DNA from: Mercurialis annua
Lineage: Eukaryota > Streptophyta > Magnoliopsida > Malpighiales > Euphorbiaceae
Assembly: GCF_937616625.2 (NCBI RefSeq)
Contig: NC_065576.1
Coordinates: forward strand, 560,501-624,500
Reading direction: 5' to 3'
DNA length: 64,000 bases
The position numbers and the translations under genes were made by a program. Below the pieces are notes generated by a model. The model ran no database searches. It was given only the letters and a program-made list of their open reading frames with translations, and was not told where the DNA came from. Below, one piece after another: positions 1 through 10,535 of the stretch; the stretch's first letter is position 1, and each line of letters begins with the position of its first letter.

Positions 1-205
1 AGCAACCAATTACTAGTTTGGAAACATAAATAGATAGAGAATGACAGCATGTAGATGTTAATTTGTGACAAAAAAAAGGTTAAAATGGTTTTATGATATA
101 AATTTGTAAACCTTTTTGTTCTTTTGCCATTTGGTCCAATCATTCAATTTTGCTGATCTTATCGATTACTTATGGTTATGGAGCAATACAAGAGCTTGCA
201 CAACA
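1..205 (+). promoter_or_regulatory. Upstream region of sulfotransferase copy 1, duplicated before copy 2
   Basis: This stretch matches 2458-2625 in order, with small indels. Shared blocks include aacataaatagatagagaa, gatgttaattt, ggttttatgatataaat, ttgttcttttgccattt and cttatcgat. It marks the 5' part of the tandem duplication and probably holds the common promoter. Just before copy 2 (2625-2690) there is an extra imperfect tandem of an 'acttaagttatctta'-type unit absent from copy 1. Confidence 0.6.
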
Positions 206-1150
206 ATGGCTGATGATGAACAACTCATCGCTTCCCTTCCCAAAGCAACGTCTGTGTCATCGCTTGCCGAATTGTGTTTATATCAAGGCTTTTGGTGCCC
301 AACCAGATTACTTCCTAATGTTCTCTCCTTTCAGAAACACTTTCAAGCTCAGCACCAAGATATTCTAGTTGCCTCCGTTCCAAAATGCGGCACCACCTGG
401 CTAAAAGCTCTCGTCTTTTCCATCGTTAATCGTACCCGTTATGATTCCTCAACCACCCCTTTGCTTTCTTCAAACCCTCATCCTCTTGTGCCCTTTCTAG
501 AGTTGGAGGTCTTTTCTAAAAAGGATGTTCCTGATCTCACTACAATTCCGTCTCCTCGGCTTTTCTCCACGCACATGCCTTATGCAGCTTTGCCGGAGTC
601 TATCAGAAACTCCGATGCTTCTGTTGTTTACATCTGCCGCAACCCTTTCGACGCTGCGGTCTCTCTTTGTCATCATCTCGACGAGCTCAAGTCAAGCAGT
701 GAGGCTCAGAAGTCCATGGAGGAAGCAATTGACATGTATTTTAAAGGAATTGCCGGATTTGGACCCTTTTGGGACCATGTGTTAGGATACTGGAAGGAAA
801 GTTCAGAGAAGCCGAAGAAGGTGTTGTTTTTGAAATATGAGGATTTGAAGGAGGACATTGTTGGTGAGTTGAAGAGAATTGCGGAGTTCATTGGATATCC
901 TTTTTCAGAAGAAGAAGAGAGACGAGGGATCATTCAGGAGATAGCAAACATGTGCAGTTTAAGAAGTTTGAAGGAGCTTGAGGTAAACAAGAGTGGCACT
1001 TACTTGGAGGTTCATCCTAACACGGCCTTCTTTAGGAAAGGCAATGTAGGTGGATGGGCTGATTACATAAGTCCGCCATTGAAGCAGCGTTTAGAAAATG
1101 TGATGCACGAAAAATTAAGTGGATCTGGCTTGTCTTTCAAGCTGTCTTGA
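206..1150 (+). CDS. Cytosolic sulfotransferase, copy 1
   Basis: Intronless gene for a 314-residue plant cytosolic sulfotransferase (SOT), which transfers sulfate from PAPS to a small hydroxylated acceptor. Visible motifs: PKCGTTWLK (residues 59-67), the 5'-phosphosulfate loop; THMPY with the probable catalytic His at 123; YICRNPFD (about 142-149), binding the 3'-phosphate; KYEDLKED (about 210-217); and the C-terminal RKGNVGGW (277-284), the glycine-rich PAPS/dimer region, where the family usually has Asp at the second-last position. The ATG at 206 is chosen because MADDEQ is also the start of the tandem copy. Length fits plant SOTs (about 310-350). The acceptor (flavonol, brassinosteroid, desulfoglucosinolate, hydroxyjasmonate) cannot be told from sequence. 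Family call is firm; substrate unknown. Confidence 0.93.
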   Translation: MADDEQLIASLPKATSVSSLAELCLYQGFWCPTRLLPNVLSFQKHFQAQHQDILVASVPKCGTTWLKALVFSIVNRTRYDSSTTPLLSSNPHPLVPFLELEVFSKKDVPDLTTIPSPRLFSTHMPYAALPESIRNSDASVVYICRNPFDAAVSLCHHLDELKSSSEAQKSMEEAIDMYFKGIAGFGPFWDHVLGYWKESSEKPKKVLFLKYEDLKEDIVGELKRIAEFIGYPFSEEEERRGIIQEIANMCSLRSLKELEVNKSGTYLEVHPNTAFFRKGNVGGWADYISPPLKQRLENVMHEKLSGSGLSFKLS

Positions 1151-2457
1151 TTTGTATGTAATTTTATCCTTCTGTGAACTTTTTTCTTTGAATATGAAAT
1201 CTTATGCAATTCTCCATTCTCTGTAAGTGTTATTGTATTCAGGATAAATCTGCAAGTTTGCTTATATATATTCTGAATGAAGAGTTGGTGAAAAGCATTG
1301 TAGGATTATGTTAGTAGAATGATTATTCCAAGCATATAGCTCATTATGATCATATCTCAGTTAATGTATGAAATAGACATAGATCGAGATTTTATTCTTA
1401 ATTAACCGTCTGAAAAGTGAAAACCGAAGCCATATATGTAATCCATTTTTCAAACAAAAACTGAATCATGTCACAGAATAACCAAAATTATTGAATGCCT
1501 AATTCTTAGTATTCTTTAAATCAATAGGATTTGAAAGCTATAATTTGACATTAATTTATTAATCAACTGATTTCATAAATTTATTTTTATTTTCGCTACG
1601 TTTCATACGATAATAGTCAATTATGGCTAACTGTCGTGGAACATGAGCATCTTGAATTAATTTGTATAGTTAAATATAATAAGAAATGATATGGACGAAA
1701 TGATAATTTTTTATCTCTACACTGGAATTTTGAATGAGTGTTCGAGTTTTAAATATGGAACTATCATATAAATTATAAATATTTTGTAAAAAATTATATC
1801 AAACATATATTAAAAAATATATTTAATTTTTATTTGAATCATTTTTTAAAGTAGCTTATTAATTTTCGAACCAAAAATTCACACATTACATTTACTCCTA
1901 TTGTCTCATAATTATGGAAATGTTTTGGCTCTTTTTGACTTGTATATGGATTAAAAATCATCAATAATGCTATATTTGTTTACTAAAATTTTAAAATAAA
2001 TCTTAAATTTATTCTAGTTTGTATATTCTAATTGGATAAAATTAAAAAATCTAAAACTATCAATATTAATCCATAATTGTTAATATCCAAAAAATAAATT
2101 CATCAAAAAAAAATCCAAAAAATAATAAAGATAGTTTTGTAAAAAAATTTAAATAATAGCATTTAAAATATAATTTAAAATAAAAAAATTATTATAAGAT
2201 TTTTTTTGAGAAAATAAAAATAAATAATATATTATAAGATAATTATATTATAATTATAGAAATATCTATACTATAATATAATCTTGAACTCTTAAGAGTC
2301 GGTTATAAATATTTCTCATGTAGAAATTTAGTAACTTTAATATTTTTCATATCGATTATCATTTTCTCTAAAAATATAATTTGTTAACAAGAAATAATAA
2401 ATATAGATATAAAATAATAAATTTAACTATAAATATTAAAGATTAAAAGAAATAGTG
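1151..2457. other. Intergenic spacer between the sulfotransferases
   Basis: About 1.3 kb of AT-rich sequence, with long A/T runs at 1740-2440. I see no coding signal, repeat border or RNA gene apart from the probable 3' UTR of copy 1 directly after 1150. Confidence 0.6.
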
Positions 2458-2706
2458 TGGAAACATAAATAGATAGAGAAAGACGGCATTATAGATGTTA
2501 ATTTATGACATAAAAAGGTTACAATTTTGAATTTTAATTAGATTGGTTTTATGATATAAATTAATACACCTCTTTGTTCTTTTGCCATTTGCCCCAACCA
2601 TTCACTTCTCCTTATCTTATCGATAACAGTACTTAAGTAATCTTACAGTACTTGAGTTATTACAGAACTTAAGTTATCTTATCCATTGCTTAAAGCGCCC
2701 AATATT

Positions 2707-3651
2707 ATGGCTGATGATGAACAACTCATCGCTTCCCTTCCCAAAGATTTGGGGTTGTTAGCACCTTCTGAAATGTGTTTATATCAAGGCTTTTGGTGCC
2801 CAACCATATATATTCCTCATATCATTTCCTTCCAAAAACACTTTCAGGCTCAACACCAAGATACTATAGTTGCCTCCGTTCCAAAGTGCGGCACCACCTG
2901 GCTAAAATCTCTCGTCTTTTCCATCGTTAATCGTACCCGTTATGATTCCTCGACCACTCCTTTGCTTTCTTCAAACCCTCATCCTCTTGTGCCCTTTCTA
3001 GAGTTGGAGGTCTTTTCTAAAAAGGATGTTCCTGATCTCACCACCATTCCGTCTCCTCGCCTTTTTTCCACGCACTTGCCTTATGCAGCCTTGTCCGAGT
3101 CTATCAGAAACTCTGATGCATCTGTTGTTTACATCTGCCGCAACCCTTTCGACGCTGTGGTCTCTCTTTGTCATCATCTCGACGAACTCAAGTCGAACAG
3201 TGAGGCTCAGAAGTCCATGGAGGAAGCATTTGACATTTATTTTAAAGGAATTGCTGGATATGGACCCTTTTGGGACCATGTGTTAGGATACTGGAAGGTG
3301 AGTTTGGAGAAGCCAAAGAAGGTGTTGTTTTTGAAATATGAGGATTTGAAGGAGGACATTGTTGGCGAGTTGAAGAGAATTGCGGAGTTCATTGGATATC
3401 CTTTTTCAGAAGAAGAAGAGAGACAAGGGATCATTCAGGAGATAGCAAAGTTGTGCAGTTTCAGCAGTTTGAAACGACTTGAAGCGAACAGCAGTGGCAC
3501 CTATTTGGAGGTTCATCCTAACTCGGTCTTCTTTAGGAAAGGCAACGTAGGCGAATGGGTTGATTACATAAGTCCGTCATTGAAGCAGCGGTTAGAAAAT
3601 GTGATGAGCGAAAAATTAAGTGGATCTGGTTTGTCTTTCAAGCTATCTTGA
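2707..3651 (+). CDS. Cytosolic sulfotransferase, copy 2 (tandem paralogue)
   Basis: Second intronless 314-residue sulfotransferase, a direct tandem duplicate of the gene 2.5 kb upstream. All active-site elements are kept: PKCGTTWLK, STHLPY, YICRNPFD, KYEDLKED and RKGNVGEW. The middle of the gene is nearly identical at DNA level to copy 1, while residues 14-40 differ clearly (DLGLLAPSE and IYIPHII against ATSVSSLAE and RLLPNVL). The N-terminal part lines the acceptor pocket in this family, so a shifted substrate preference is a reasonable inference. The duplication includes at least 190 bp upstream of the start, so both copies probably began with the same promoter. An upstream TTG at 2686 is in frame but the ATG at 2707 matches copy 1. 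Confidence 0.93.
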   Translation: MADDEQLIASLPKDLGLLAPSEMCLYQGFWCPTIYIPHIISFQKHFQAQHQDTIVASVPKCGTTWLKSLVFSIVNRTRYDSSTTPLLSSNPHPLVPFLELEVFSKKDVPDLTTIPSPRLFSTHLPYAALSESIRNSDASVVYICRNPFDAVVSLCHHLDELKSNSEAQKSMEEAFDIYFKGIAGYGPFWDHVLGYWKVSLEKPKKVLFLKYEDLKEDIVGELKRIAEFIGYPFSEEEERQGIIQEIAKLCSFSSLKRLEANSSGTYLEVHPNSVFFRKGNVGEWVDYISPSLKQRLENVMSEKLSGSGLSFKLS

Positions 3652-4173
3652 TAGAATATTTCCCTTATAGCTGTCTGTATTCATAATAACTAAAAGTGTC
3701 TTTATTCAGAATAAGCAACAAGTGTCTGTATTATTGAAAATGTAAAAAATGCAAGTAGTTGCATTAAAAATATTTAATCTTTAAAGAGTTTGTATTAAGA
3801 ATGAAATGGCGGAGTTGTGTTCAGTATGAATTATTTGTAAGTGTTATGATTTGGCTTTGCAATGACAACATTGTATGCAACAGAAAGCAATTGCAAATTT
3901 CTTTTATTCAGCCTATGCAGATCATTTGATGCCAATGGTTCTATCAATAAAAGGTGAAAAGGTGAAAGTGGCAGTGGTGTTTATGCAACTACTTAAACAA
4001 ATGATGGCGATTCTATGTATATTCTTAATAAGTTCTACTTACTCTCTCTACCATCCAAGATGAGTTAGTTTGTTGCAGTTTTGCATACCAAGGGATGCGT
4101 AGCAATCTTGAAAAACTTGGTCATTAGCAATACTTAATCAATTAAATCTATATACTTATATAATTGAGAGAAC

Positions 4174-4622
4174 CTAAGAAGCACGGAAACTTCGACAAAG
4201 TTGTGTTTCTCGTTTCGGAAACGTTTCGGAAACCGGAAACTCTTGAACACCCGTACGAAACGTTTCGGGCCGTTTCTCTAAATAATAAAAATTAAAATTA
4301 TTACCCACAAATAAAAAAATCTAGCTAGTTACCCACAAATTTTACATTCGCATTGCCCACAATACATCAAATATACTTATTTGCGTTGAATTATATTATA
4401 TTTTTTATATATTTATAAAAATTTAAATATTTAGTATATTAAAATGAATTATTTTGCTAATTACCATAAATATTTAAATAATATTTTTATAAATATATCC
4501 CTACATTTTTGTTATTTACACGTTTCCCCCACGTTTCGTGTCCTTCATTTTGAAAATCTTTCGTTTTCCCGTGTCCGTTTCGTATCGTTTCCGTTTCCCG
4601 TTTCCGTTTCCGTGCTACCTAG
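4174..4622. mobile_element. Non-autonomous TIR element, 8-bp TSD, GC-rich ends
   Basis: A 449-bp element bounded by 13-bp imperfect inverted ends (CTAAGAAGCACGG left; CCGTGCTACCTAG right) and flanked on both sides by the same 8 bases, GAGAGAAC (4166-4173 and 4623-4630). The left and right subterminal parts are degenerate arrays of 'gtttcggaaac' and 'ccgtttcc' units; the centre (about 4290-4500) is AT-rich with no coding capacity. Same family as the elements at 16422 and 50715. An 8-bp target duplication points to hAT-type transposition. Confidence 0.75.
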
Positions 4623-6300
4623 GAGAGAACCAATGGAGTATTTAATTTTTGAAAACTAGTTATTTATTTAATTTTTATAAATAACCTATTTATATACATT
4701 AGTTATTTAGTGTTTATCCTTTTAAGCTATTCAGTAGTGTTTAATTTTTTTAAAACCTTCTAAGAATTGTAAAATAATATAAATGAATCTAGCATTTCCA
4801 ATTCATCGTAGTTCAGTGTCCATATACCATCTTCATTTTTTTGTTTTTGATGAACATATACGATCTTCATTAGTGAGCAAAATATGAAAGTACTTCAAAG
4901 TTCAAACCCAACAAAGAATTAAACTTGAGTGATATTTGTCAAAACTGTTTACGAATCCGCTACCAAAATCCGATAAATATTTTTTACAAAAAATAAATAT
5001 GTTTTTTTAAATTTTTTTCGGAGGAGCTCCTCCATGATATGCTCCTCCTTCATGGAAGAGGAGGAGGAGCGGGCTCCTCCTCCATGCTCCATGGAAGAGG
5101 AGCAGCGGGCTCTTCCTTCGAACGGAGAGTCGGAAATTTTTTTATTTAAAATTATTTATTTTTAAGGTTTTGTATTTAATAAATTATTGATAATTAATAA
5201 AATTAAATAATAATTAAAATTTTAATTTTATAAAGAAGAAGGTATTTTTGTACCATTAATAACATTTAAGTCTAATTAAAATATAGGTTAAAAAATAAAG
5301 AACTATTTTAAACTTTATTCTAAATAAAAAAAAGTTCAATTTAATGCTTTAGAGTAGAGTTGAAAACGAAAAATGAAAAAAAGGGTACAAATAATTTTTT
5401 TTATAGGTTGGGATATAAACGAAACAATATTACAAGGTGGGTTTTTTTTTAAGTAATTGAGCCTTCAAAAATTGTCTAAATTTCAAATATTGTAAATATA
5501 TCACAATTTTTGATAGATTTATTGAAAATATATCTAAGTTTTCAAAATTGAATTGACTGTGCCAGTATGACAATTAAATGTGTATTTTTTTAAAAGTTCT
5601 AAATTAGGATACCATATATCAATTTTAGAAATAGTATATCGGCGATTATTTGAAAAATTTGATAGTTTTTCAATTAATGGACCAAATTAAAATAAAATTA
5701 TAACTTAAATTTTATGAATGTTTCAATATATCTATATAGAGATAAAATCTTATTGGTCAATTTAATTATTTTAACTCTTTTTTTATTTCACCTTTTTATT
5801 CTATATACCAGTATAAATGTTTTGAAATAGACGGACATTTCATTTATATTCATAATATATGTTTTTACAGGTAGATTTTAAAAGAGATATGGATGAAAAG
5901 TATTGAAAAAAATAAACTTATATATGATACATTTGAAATTTGCCGCGAGTTAAAAATTCATGGCTTTAGATTTGAAATCTATATTTTTATTTTGGTACAA
6001 TTTATGTTGGAAAAAAAAAGTTTCATATGTTTCTATGGATAATGACAAATATTGCACTGCAAAAGACGATTTATATTTTAGAAAAGGCTATCATATTAAT
6101 CACACGCAATTGAGTGGGATTCCGAGTAGTTATCAAATTATCCGGCCAAACATGGAAGAAGCAAACGCACGAGTTAATTGTATGGCTATGCATAAGCCTT
6201 TGAGGCTCGAAGTATGTGTAGGAAGAACTTAATTGATTAGTTAAATTTCTATAAACTAAGTCTATTAAAGAGTTAATATTCGGAATTTGTAATAATTCTA
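4623..6300. other. AT-rich intergenic region with a GA/CT-rich palindromic cluster
   Basis: Mostly AT-rich and without coding signal. At about 5018-5128 there is an isolated cluster of interlocking purine/pyrimidine palindromes built on the 'ggaggagctcctcc' theme, very different in composition from its surroundings. A 90-codon open frame at 5960-6232 has no recognisable product and is probably chance. Confidence 0.5.
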
Positions 6301-6329
6301 TGTACAATTGGATTTCTATTTATTGTCAT

Positions 6330-7766
6330 AAAATCAAACAAGACAAATTACAATGCTGAATAAAAACAATTGAGGTTATGCAAGTTCTTAATTCACAAGA
6401 TAATTAAGAAACAGACAAACTTTCTACACAAGAGAAAGCAATTACAATGTTAGCTCAATTCAATCTACATGAGTTTCAATTTATTTGCCGTCAAATAATT
6501 GAAACACTAGCATTCTTCAAATGAATCAGTTCCAAAATCCATCACCACCTGCATCAGAAATCAGCTATAAACATAAAACTAAGAAAACATATTATATGGA
6601 AGATAACAGCAGTAGTTGCAGAAATTTAGTGCTGTTATTTAACTCCTAGCTCCTGGATATGGAAGATGAAGCTGATGACAACACAAACTTTACGAGTTTT
6701 TCAGACCCTATTCCCATTGACAAAGGTACAAGAGTATAGTTAAAACTCAAATTCAATACACAATTATTCCACAACGTAAATAAACAGGCAATTCACATTA
6801 TTACAATGCCATCAAATACAGACAGATCAATAAATTAATAAAAGCAATTAACTAACACTTAGGCTCAGAAAATCCAATAATCTCATATATGATGCAGTAG
6901 TACCAAGTAGGTTCTTCCTGTAAACAGGAACTTGGTACCAACTGCACCTCAAAACATAGGATATATCATCACCACCGTAGTTTGTTAGCCAATCCAACAA
7001 AATCATAGAACAGTGTATCTCATAATCAATCACATTACAGTACACAAAAACACATCAAAATTATGAAAAAAGCTCAGAGAAATAACAGCTCTATCGATCA
7101 CGAATTTTCTGAAGCAGAACTGGCTAAAGCTGTGTATCAATCATCACTGCCAACTTCACAAAGATGCACATAAAACAACACAAAAGAAGTCCAAAAATTT
7201 ACATATCTAGCTAATACAATTAAATGGCTCATATCAAGAAATTCAACCATATCCAAAGTTTTCTGCTTCATAGATTTCTCTCAGAAGCGCGGATAATTTA
7301 TAATCATCGCCAAGAAATGAACTTTCTAATTCATTGTCCTAAACCAACACTAATATAATCGTAATCTAACAAAATATAGCAGTAGTCTTTAGAGGCAAAA
7401 CTATCAAACAAGACAGACCTCCACGTGAAACACCGCCAACAAATTTACGCCTCTATGACTAGACTTATTTCCCATTATTACTCGAAAACAAGCTAAAGGT
7501 GTAGTGAGGCAATTCAACAAACACATAGCATACAGCATGTAATAATTAAATTTAGCCGTTGGTTTGACACAGATCAGCCATGGAAATAAAATGTACAGAG
7601 ACTAAACTGCAACACTAAACGGCACAGTTTTAGCACGAGTTTTGGGGCTTGCAAAATCATTCAGAATTAACTTCAGAGAAGCCCGGGAGACTCTGTGCAG
7701 AGATGTATTTACGAGAATTTTGCTAATCTACAAACCCTAACTCTAACTCAGACTGCTGCTGATGGT
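6330..7766 (-). ncRNA. Possible minus-strand non-coding or snoRNA-hosting transcript
   Basis: A 1.4-kb minus-strand region with no convincing long frame but with a good promoter: TATATAAA (complement of 7787-7794), the telo-box AAACCCTAA at 7818-7826 and two site II motifs (TGGGCC 7867-7872; AGCCCA 7885-7890). Telo-box plus site II is typical of plant genes for ribosomal proteins, translation factors and snoRNAs. Within the region the minus strand shows at least two box C/D-like pairs: a C-type box (complement of 7141-7147) with a D-type CTGA (7074-7077), and a second pair at 6966-6972 and 6865-6868. I infer a spliced non-coding host transcript. A small protein gene with short exons is not excluded. 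Confidence 0.35.
6850..6990 (-). ncRNA. Box C/D snoRNA-like candidate with a strong internal hairpin
   Basis: On the minus strand GTGATGA (complement of 6966-6972) and CTGA (6865-6868) lie about 100 nt apart. Outside them, CTAACA and TGTTAG can pair. Inside, a long stem forms from 6893 to 6946: TGCAGTAGTACCAAGT on the plus strand pairs with ACTTGGTACCAACTGCA, with an inner TCCTG/CAGGA stem around a 4-nt loop. I recognise no rRNA guide sequence, so the class is uncertain; it could be another structured RNA. Confidence 0.3.
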
Positions 7767-7786
7767 AAGCAATGCCTCTCTTTTAC

Positions 7787-7980
7787 TTTATATAGAGAGA
7801 AAAATATTGGTTCTCTGAAAACCCTAATTTTCTCTGATTTTCGGCTATTTCGGGTCAAGTAATTAATGGGCCGGTTTTATGAATAGCCCAAATCTGTAGC
7901 AACTGAAACGACAGCGTTTTCGTTTAAAAATGATAGATAATGGCAAACAAAACCTTGCTCACAGTCACAGCTAGTAAAAA
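7787..7980. promoter_or_regulatory. Short bidirectional promoter with telo-box and site II motifs
   Basis: Under 220 bp separate the divergent transcripts. Seen here: TATATAAA facing left (7787-7794), telo-box AAACCCTAA (7818-7826), TGGGCC (7867-7872) and AGCCCA (7885-7890). These elements are known to work together in plant promoters of growth- and translation-linked genes. Confidence 0.6.
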
Positions 7981-9454
7981 ATGCCAATGCCGATGGCAAT
8001 GGCCACATTCTCTTCTTCTTCCACCTTCAAAATTCCGTTGCTTTCTCGAAATTTGAACCGACCCATTTCATCGTTCTCTTCACCGGTCAAAACCCGACTT
8101 TTCAATTCTAAATCTCCCCTGAAAAGTTTTGGGCTTTTTGAGTATTCTACAAATAAGAAGAGGTTGGGTTTTTGCTTGAATGCAGCTGCAGCAGAGAATG
8201 GAGAGGGAGAGAAGAGGAACGATGATGTTGAAACAATGGCTAGAGGAGAGAGTACCATGCCTGATAGATTCAGGTATTTGACTAAAGAAGCACCTGATCC
8301 TCCTCTTATTTGGCCTTGGTTTGTAGGTATGATCTACAAATTTAACTCTCTTTACTTCAGAATTATCAACTTTTGAATTTGAATGAGTTGAAGCTGTAAA
8401 ATTAAGTGCTGATATTGTGTTTTTATGGTTCAATTTTTTACTAGTTATTGGTCAAGTGTGATACTATTTTGGGGCTAGATTTTCAGGAGCATACATGGTT
8501 TCAGAAGATGGTTGCTTTGCTCAGGAACAATTATATGGAACTAAACAAGTACTAACATAATTTGGAGGCTGTCTTCACTATTTATTTAGTTTTATTCGAC
8601 TTGAAAACTAGATTTTGGGCTCTTTATAGTGCGTTGCTTGAACATGGAAACCGTCTTTTATTCATTGTTTCATTAGATTATCACTTTCGAAGAATTACAC
8701 CTTCAAAATTAGAATGTCATTAACTAAATTCCTTCGTTTTCATATGATACATGCAGCTCTAGGTTTCATTCTCTATGCGTGGAGAGCGGTACTATTCGAA
8801 CTAGCTAACTGGAGAAAGGGCGCAGTGGCAGTTGTTGGTTTTGTGGGGTACCTCCTGAAACTTCTGTTGGCTGTTATCTTCCATTTCTTTGGGGATCCCA
8901 TTACTTCTTTGATCGGAGGCGTAGAGACTCTAACCTATGCATTTCGGGCATTTTATTCTTCCATAGTGTCTAATGCTCCCGTTCCAGAGTTGACTACAAT
9001 TATTGTGCTTGCATCGGCTGTTCTTGCTATTGCTGAAGCTGTCTCCCCAAACTCCATAACCACCCAACCGTATCTTCTCACGATATCTGGCCTGATTGGC
9101 TATGCAGCAGTAAGGAACTTTATCTCTGAACCAGTATTTTGGACACTCTTAGTGGCTCTGTATGGTTTTTCGCGATTAGTTAGAAAGAGAGATCATGTCA
9201 CATCTGCTTTGCCTGCTGCTGCTGTATTGGCTGCCATTGGAGAATCCTGGGTTAGAGTTCTAGTGATGTTTTCTTATCTTGCTTTAGCTATTTTTCACAA
9301 TTCAAGGAAGCTCTTAGAAGTTAAAGAAGAAGCTGATGTTGTGACCACAGATCAGAGGGTTCCCGTACCATTGTTGTGCGCTGCCTTAGCCATTGGGATT
9401 CGTTTTGCTGCTAAATGGGCTGGGTATCGGCATTTGACATGGATGATCGTATAA
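7981..9454 (+). CDS. Plastid-targeted multi-pass membrane protein, unknown function
   Basis: Two exons, 7981..8326 and 8757..9454, joined across a 430-bp intron (TAG|GTATG ... GCAG|CTC), give 347 residues. The first 70 or so residues are rich in Ser, Thr, Arg and Lys and poor in acids, as in a chloroplast transit peptide. A short linker with RFRYLTKEAP and PPLIWPWFV leads straight into hydrophobic sequence. Exon 2 codes for about six membrane-spanning stretches (for example GFILYAWRAVLF, AVAVVGFVGYLLKLLLAVIF, TIIVLASAVLAIAEAV, VLVMFSYLALAIF). The C-terminus is ...GYRHLTWMIV. It resembles plant-specific plastid membrane proteins annotated only as embryo-defective or uncharacterised; I do not assign a symbol. 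Gene structure is well supported; function is not. Confidence 0.82.
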
Positions 9455-10330
9455 AGTAAAGAACTATGTGGAAACTGTATGGCTTTTGAGTTCGAAGTTT
9501 TGGTTCTCATTTTGCTAGGTTCTTCTGCTCTTGTTAATATTATTTATTTAAAATTATACTCTTACTTTATCTAATTTTATTTTAAGTGTGATATGCATGG
9601 TTAATTAATGTAGTGATTAGTAATATGATCCGCTGATTTATTATTTATAAAAATAAATGTAAAGTTTATATGATTTATCATATGTATAAATTTTATTAAG
9701 ATATAAATATTTATAATTTATTATTTATATTTGAAATTTTCGAGCGTGATTTTTTAAATTTTATACATATATGTTATTCATAACGTGATTTTTAAATTTT
9801 TATATTTATATGTTATTCATAAATTACAATGTTGTGTATATTTGATTAGGATTAGGAAAAAAAAATTAAGTCGTTGGGTATAATTAGGAAAGCTTTAAAT
9901 TGTTAAGAGAATTTTTATCTCTATGTAAGTGTTAGTGGTTGATTAGGATTAGGGAAGATTTTTACTAATTAAATTCTACAAATTATGAAAGGGTATATTT
10001 GTCGATAAATGAAAGTGTTCCCCCGCTAATACACTTTTATATATATTATAGATTATAGATATAGATAGATTATAGATATAGATAGATGGATTATAGATTA
10101 TAGATATAGATTAGCATTAGATCTCTATTTTGTCAATTTAATTTAAATGAAATCTTTTCAACCATGAAATACATCTCTTATAAAAAGAAAAGAAAAGAGT
10201 CAAATGTATTACTATAATGATCAATATGAACATTTTGCTTAGTATATGGACTCGATCACTAAAAAGTGTAACCTATAGATATTCAAATATAAGTTATGCC
10301 GACGTTCTTGTTCATGGGTTGGCCGGTAAA
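9455..10330. other. Intergenic AT-rich spacer
   Basis: No coding signal. Apart from the tract at 10046-10112 I see only AT-rich sequence with small internal duplications such as the two copies of 'ttatacatatatgttattcataa'-like sequence at about 9755-9830. Confidence 0.5.
10046..10112. repeat. Microsatellite-like 'tatagattatagatatagatagat' tract
   Basis: An imperfect simple repeat of 6- to 10-base units built from 'tatagat' and 'gatagat'. Likely length-polymorphic. Confidence 0.8.
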
Positions 10331-10361
10331 AGAGAGCCACACATATAATAGGAAAAAAGCA

Positions 10362-10418
10362 GACGTGGCAAGATCTTAGCTATGATCGACTTCTTTTACT
10401 TGCAATTCATTGGATAAG
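10362..10418 (+). promoter_or_regulatory. G-box-like and I-box motifs upstream of THF1
   Basis: GACGTGGC (10362-10369) contains the ACGTGG core of G-box/ABRE elements, and GATAAG (10413-10418) is an I-box; ATTGG (an inverted CCAAT) directly precedes it. G-box plus I-box within 60 bp is a known arrangement in promoters of light-regulated nuclear genes for plastid proteins, consistent with the gene 120 bp downstream. Motif presence is seen; function is inferred. Confidence 0.45.
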
Positions 10419-10535
10419 CCTGTCTTTCTTTTCTAACCTCATTCTCTCCAAACTCAACTCCATGGACTGATTTTTTCTCTTCGATTCTTTGACATTATAA
10501 CAACTCAAACACCCACTTCATCTCAGACCACCAAC

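Noticed and set aside
5960..6232. 90-codon plus-strand frame
   Set aside because: Low-complexity start, no domain, overlaps an equally long antisense frame.
7288..7340. Third box C/D-like pair on the minus strand (GATGATT ... CTGA)
   Set aside because: The C-type box departs from consensus at a key base and the boxes are only about 20 nt apart; too weak to list by itself.
10046..10112. Regularly spaced short repeats that might look like a CRISPR-type array
   Set aside because: Simple microsatellite without unique spacers, in a eukaryotic genome.
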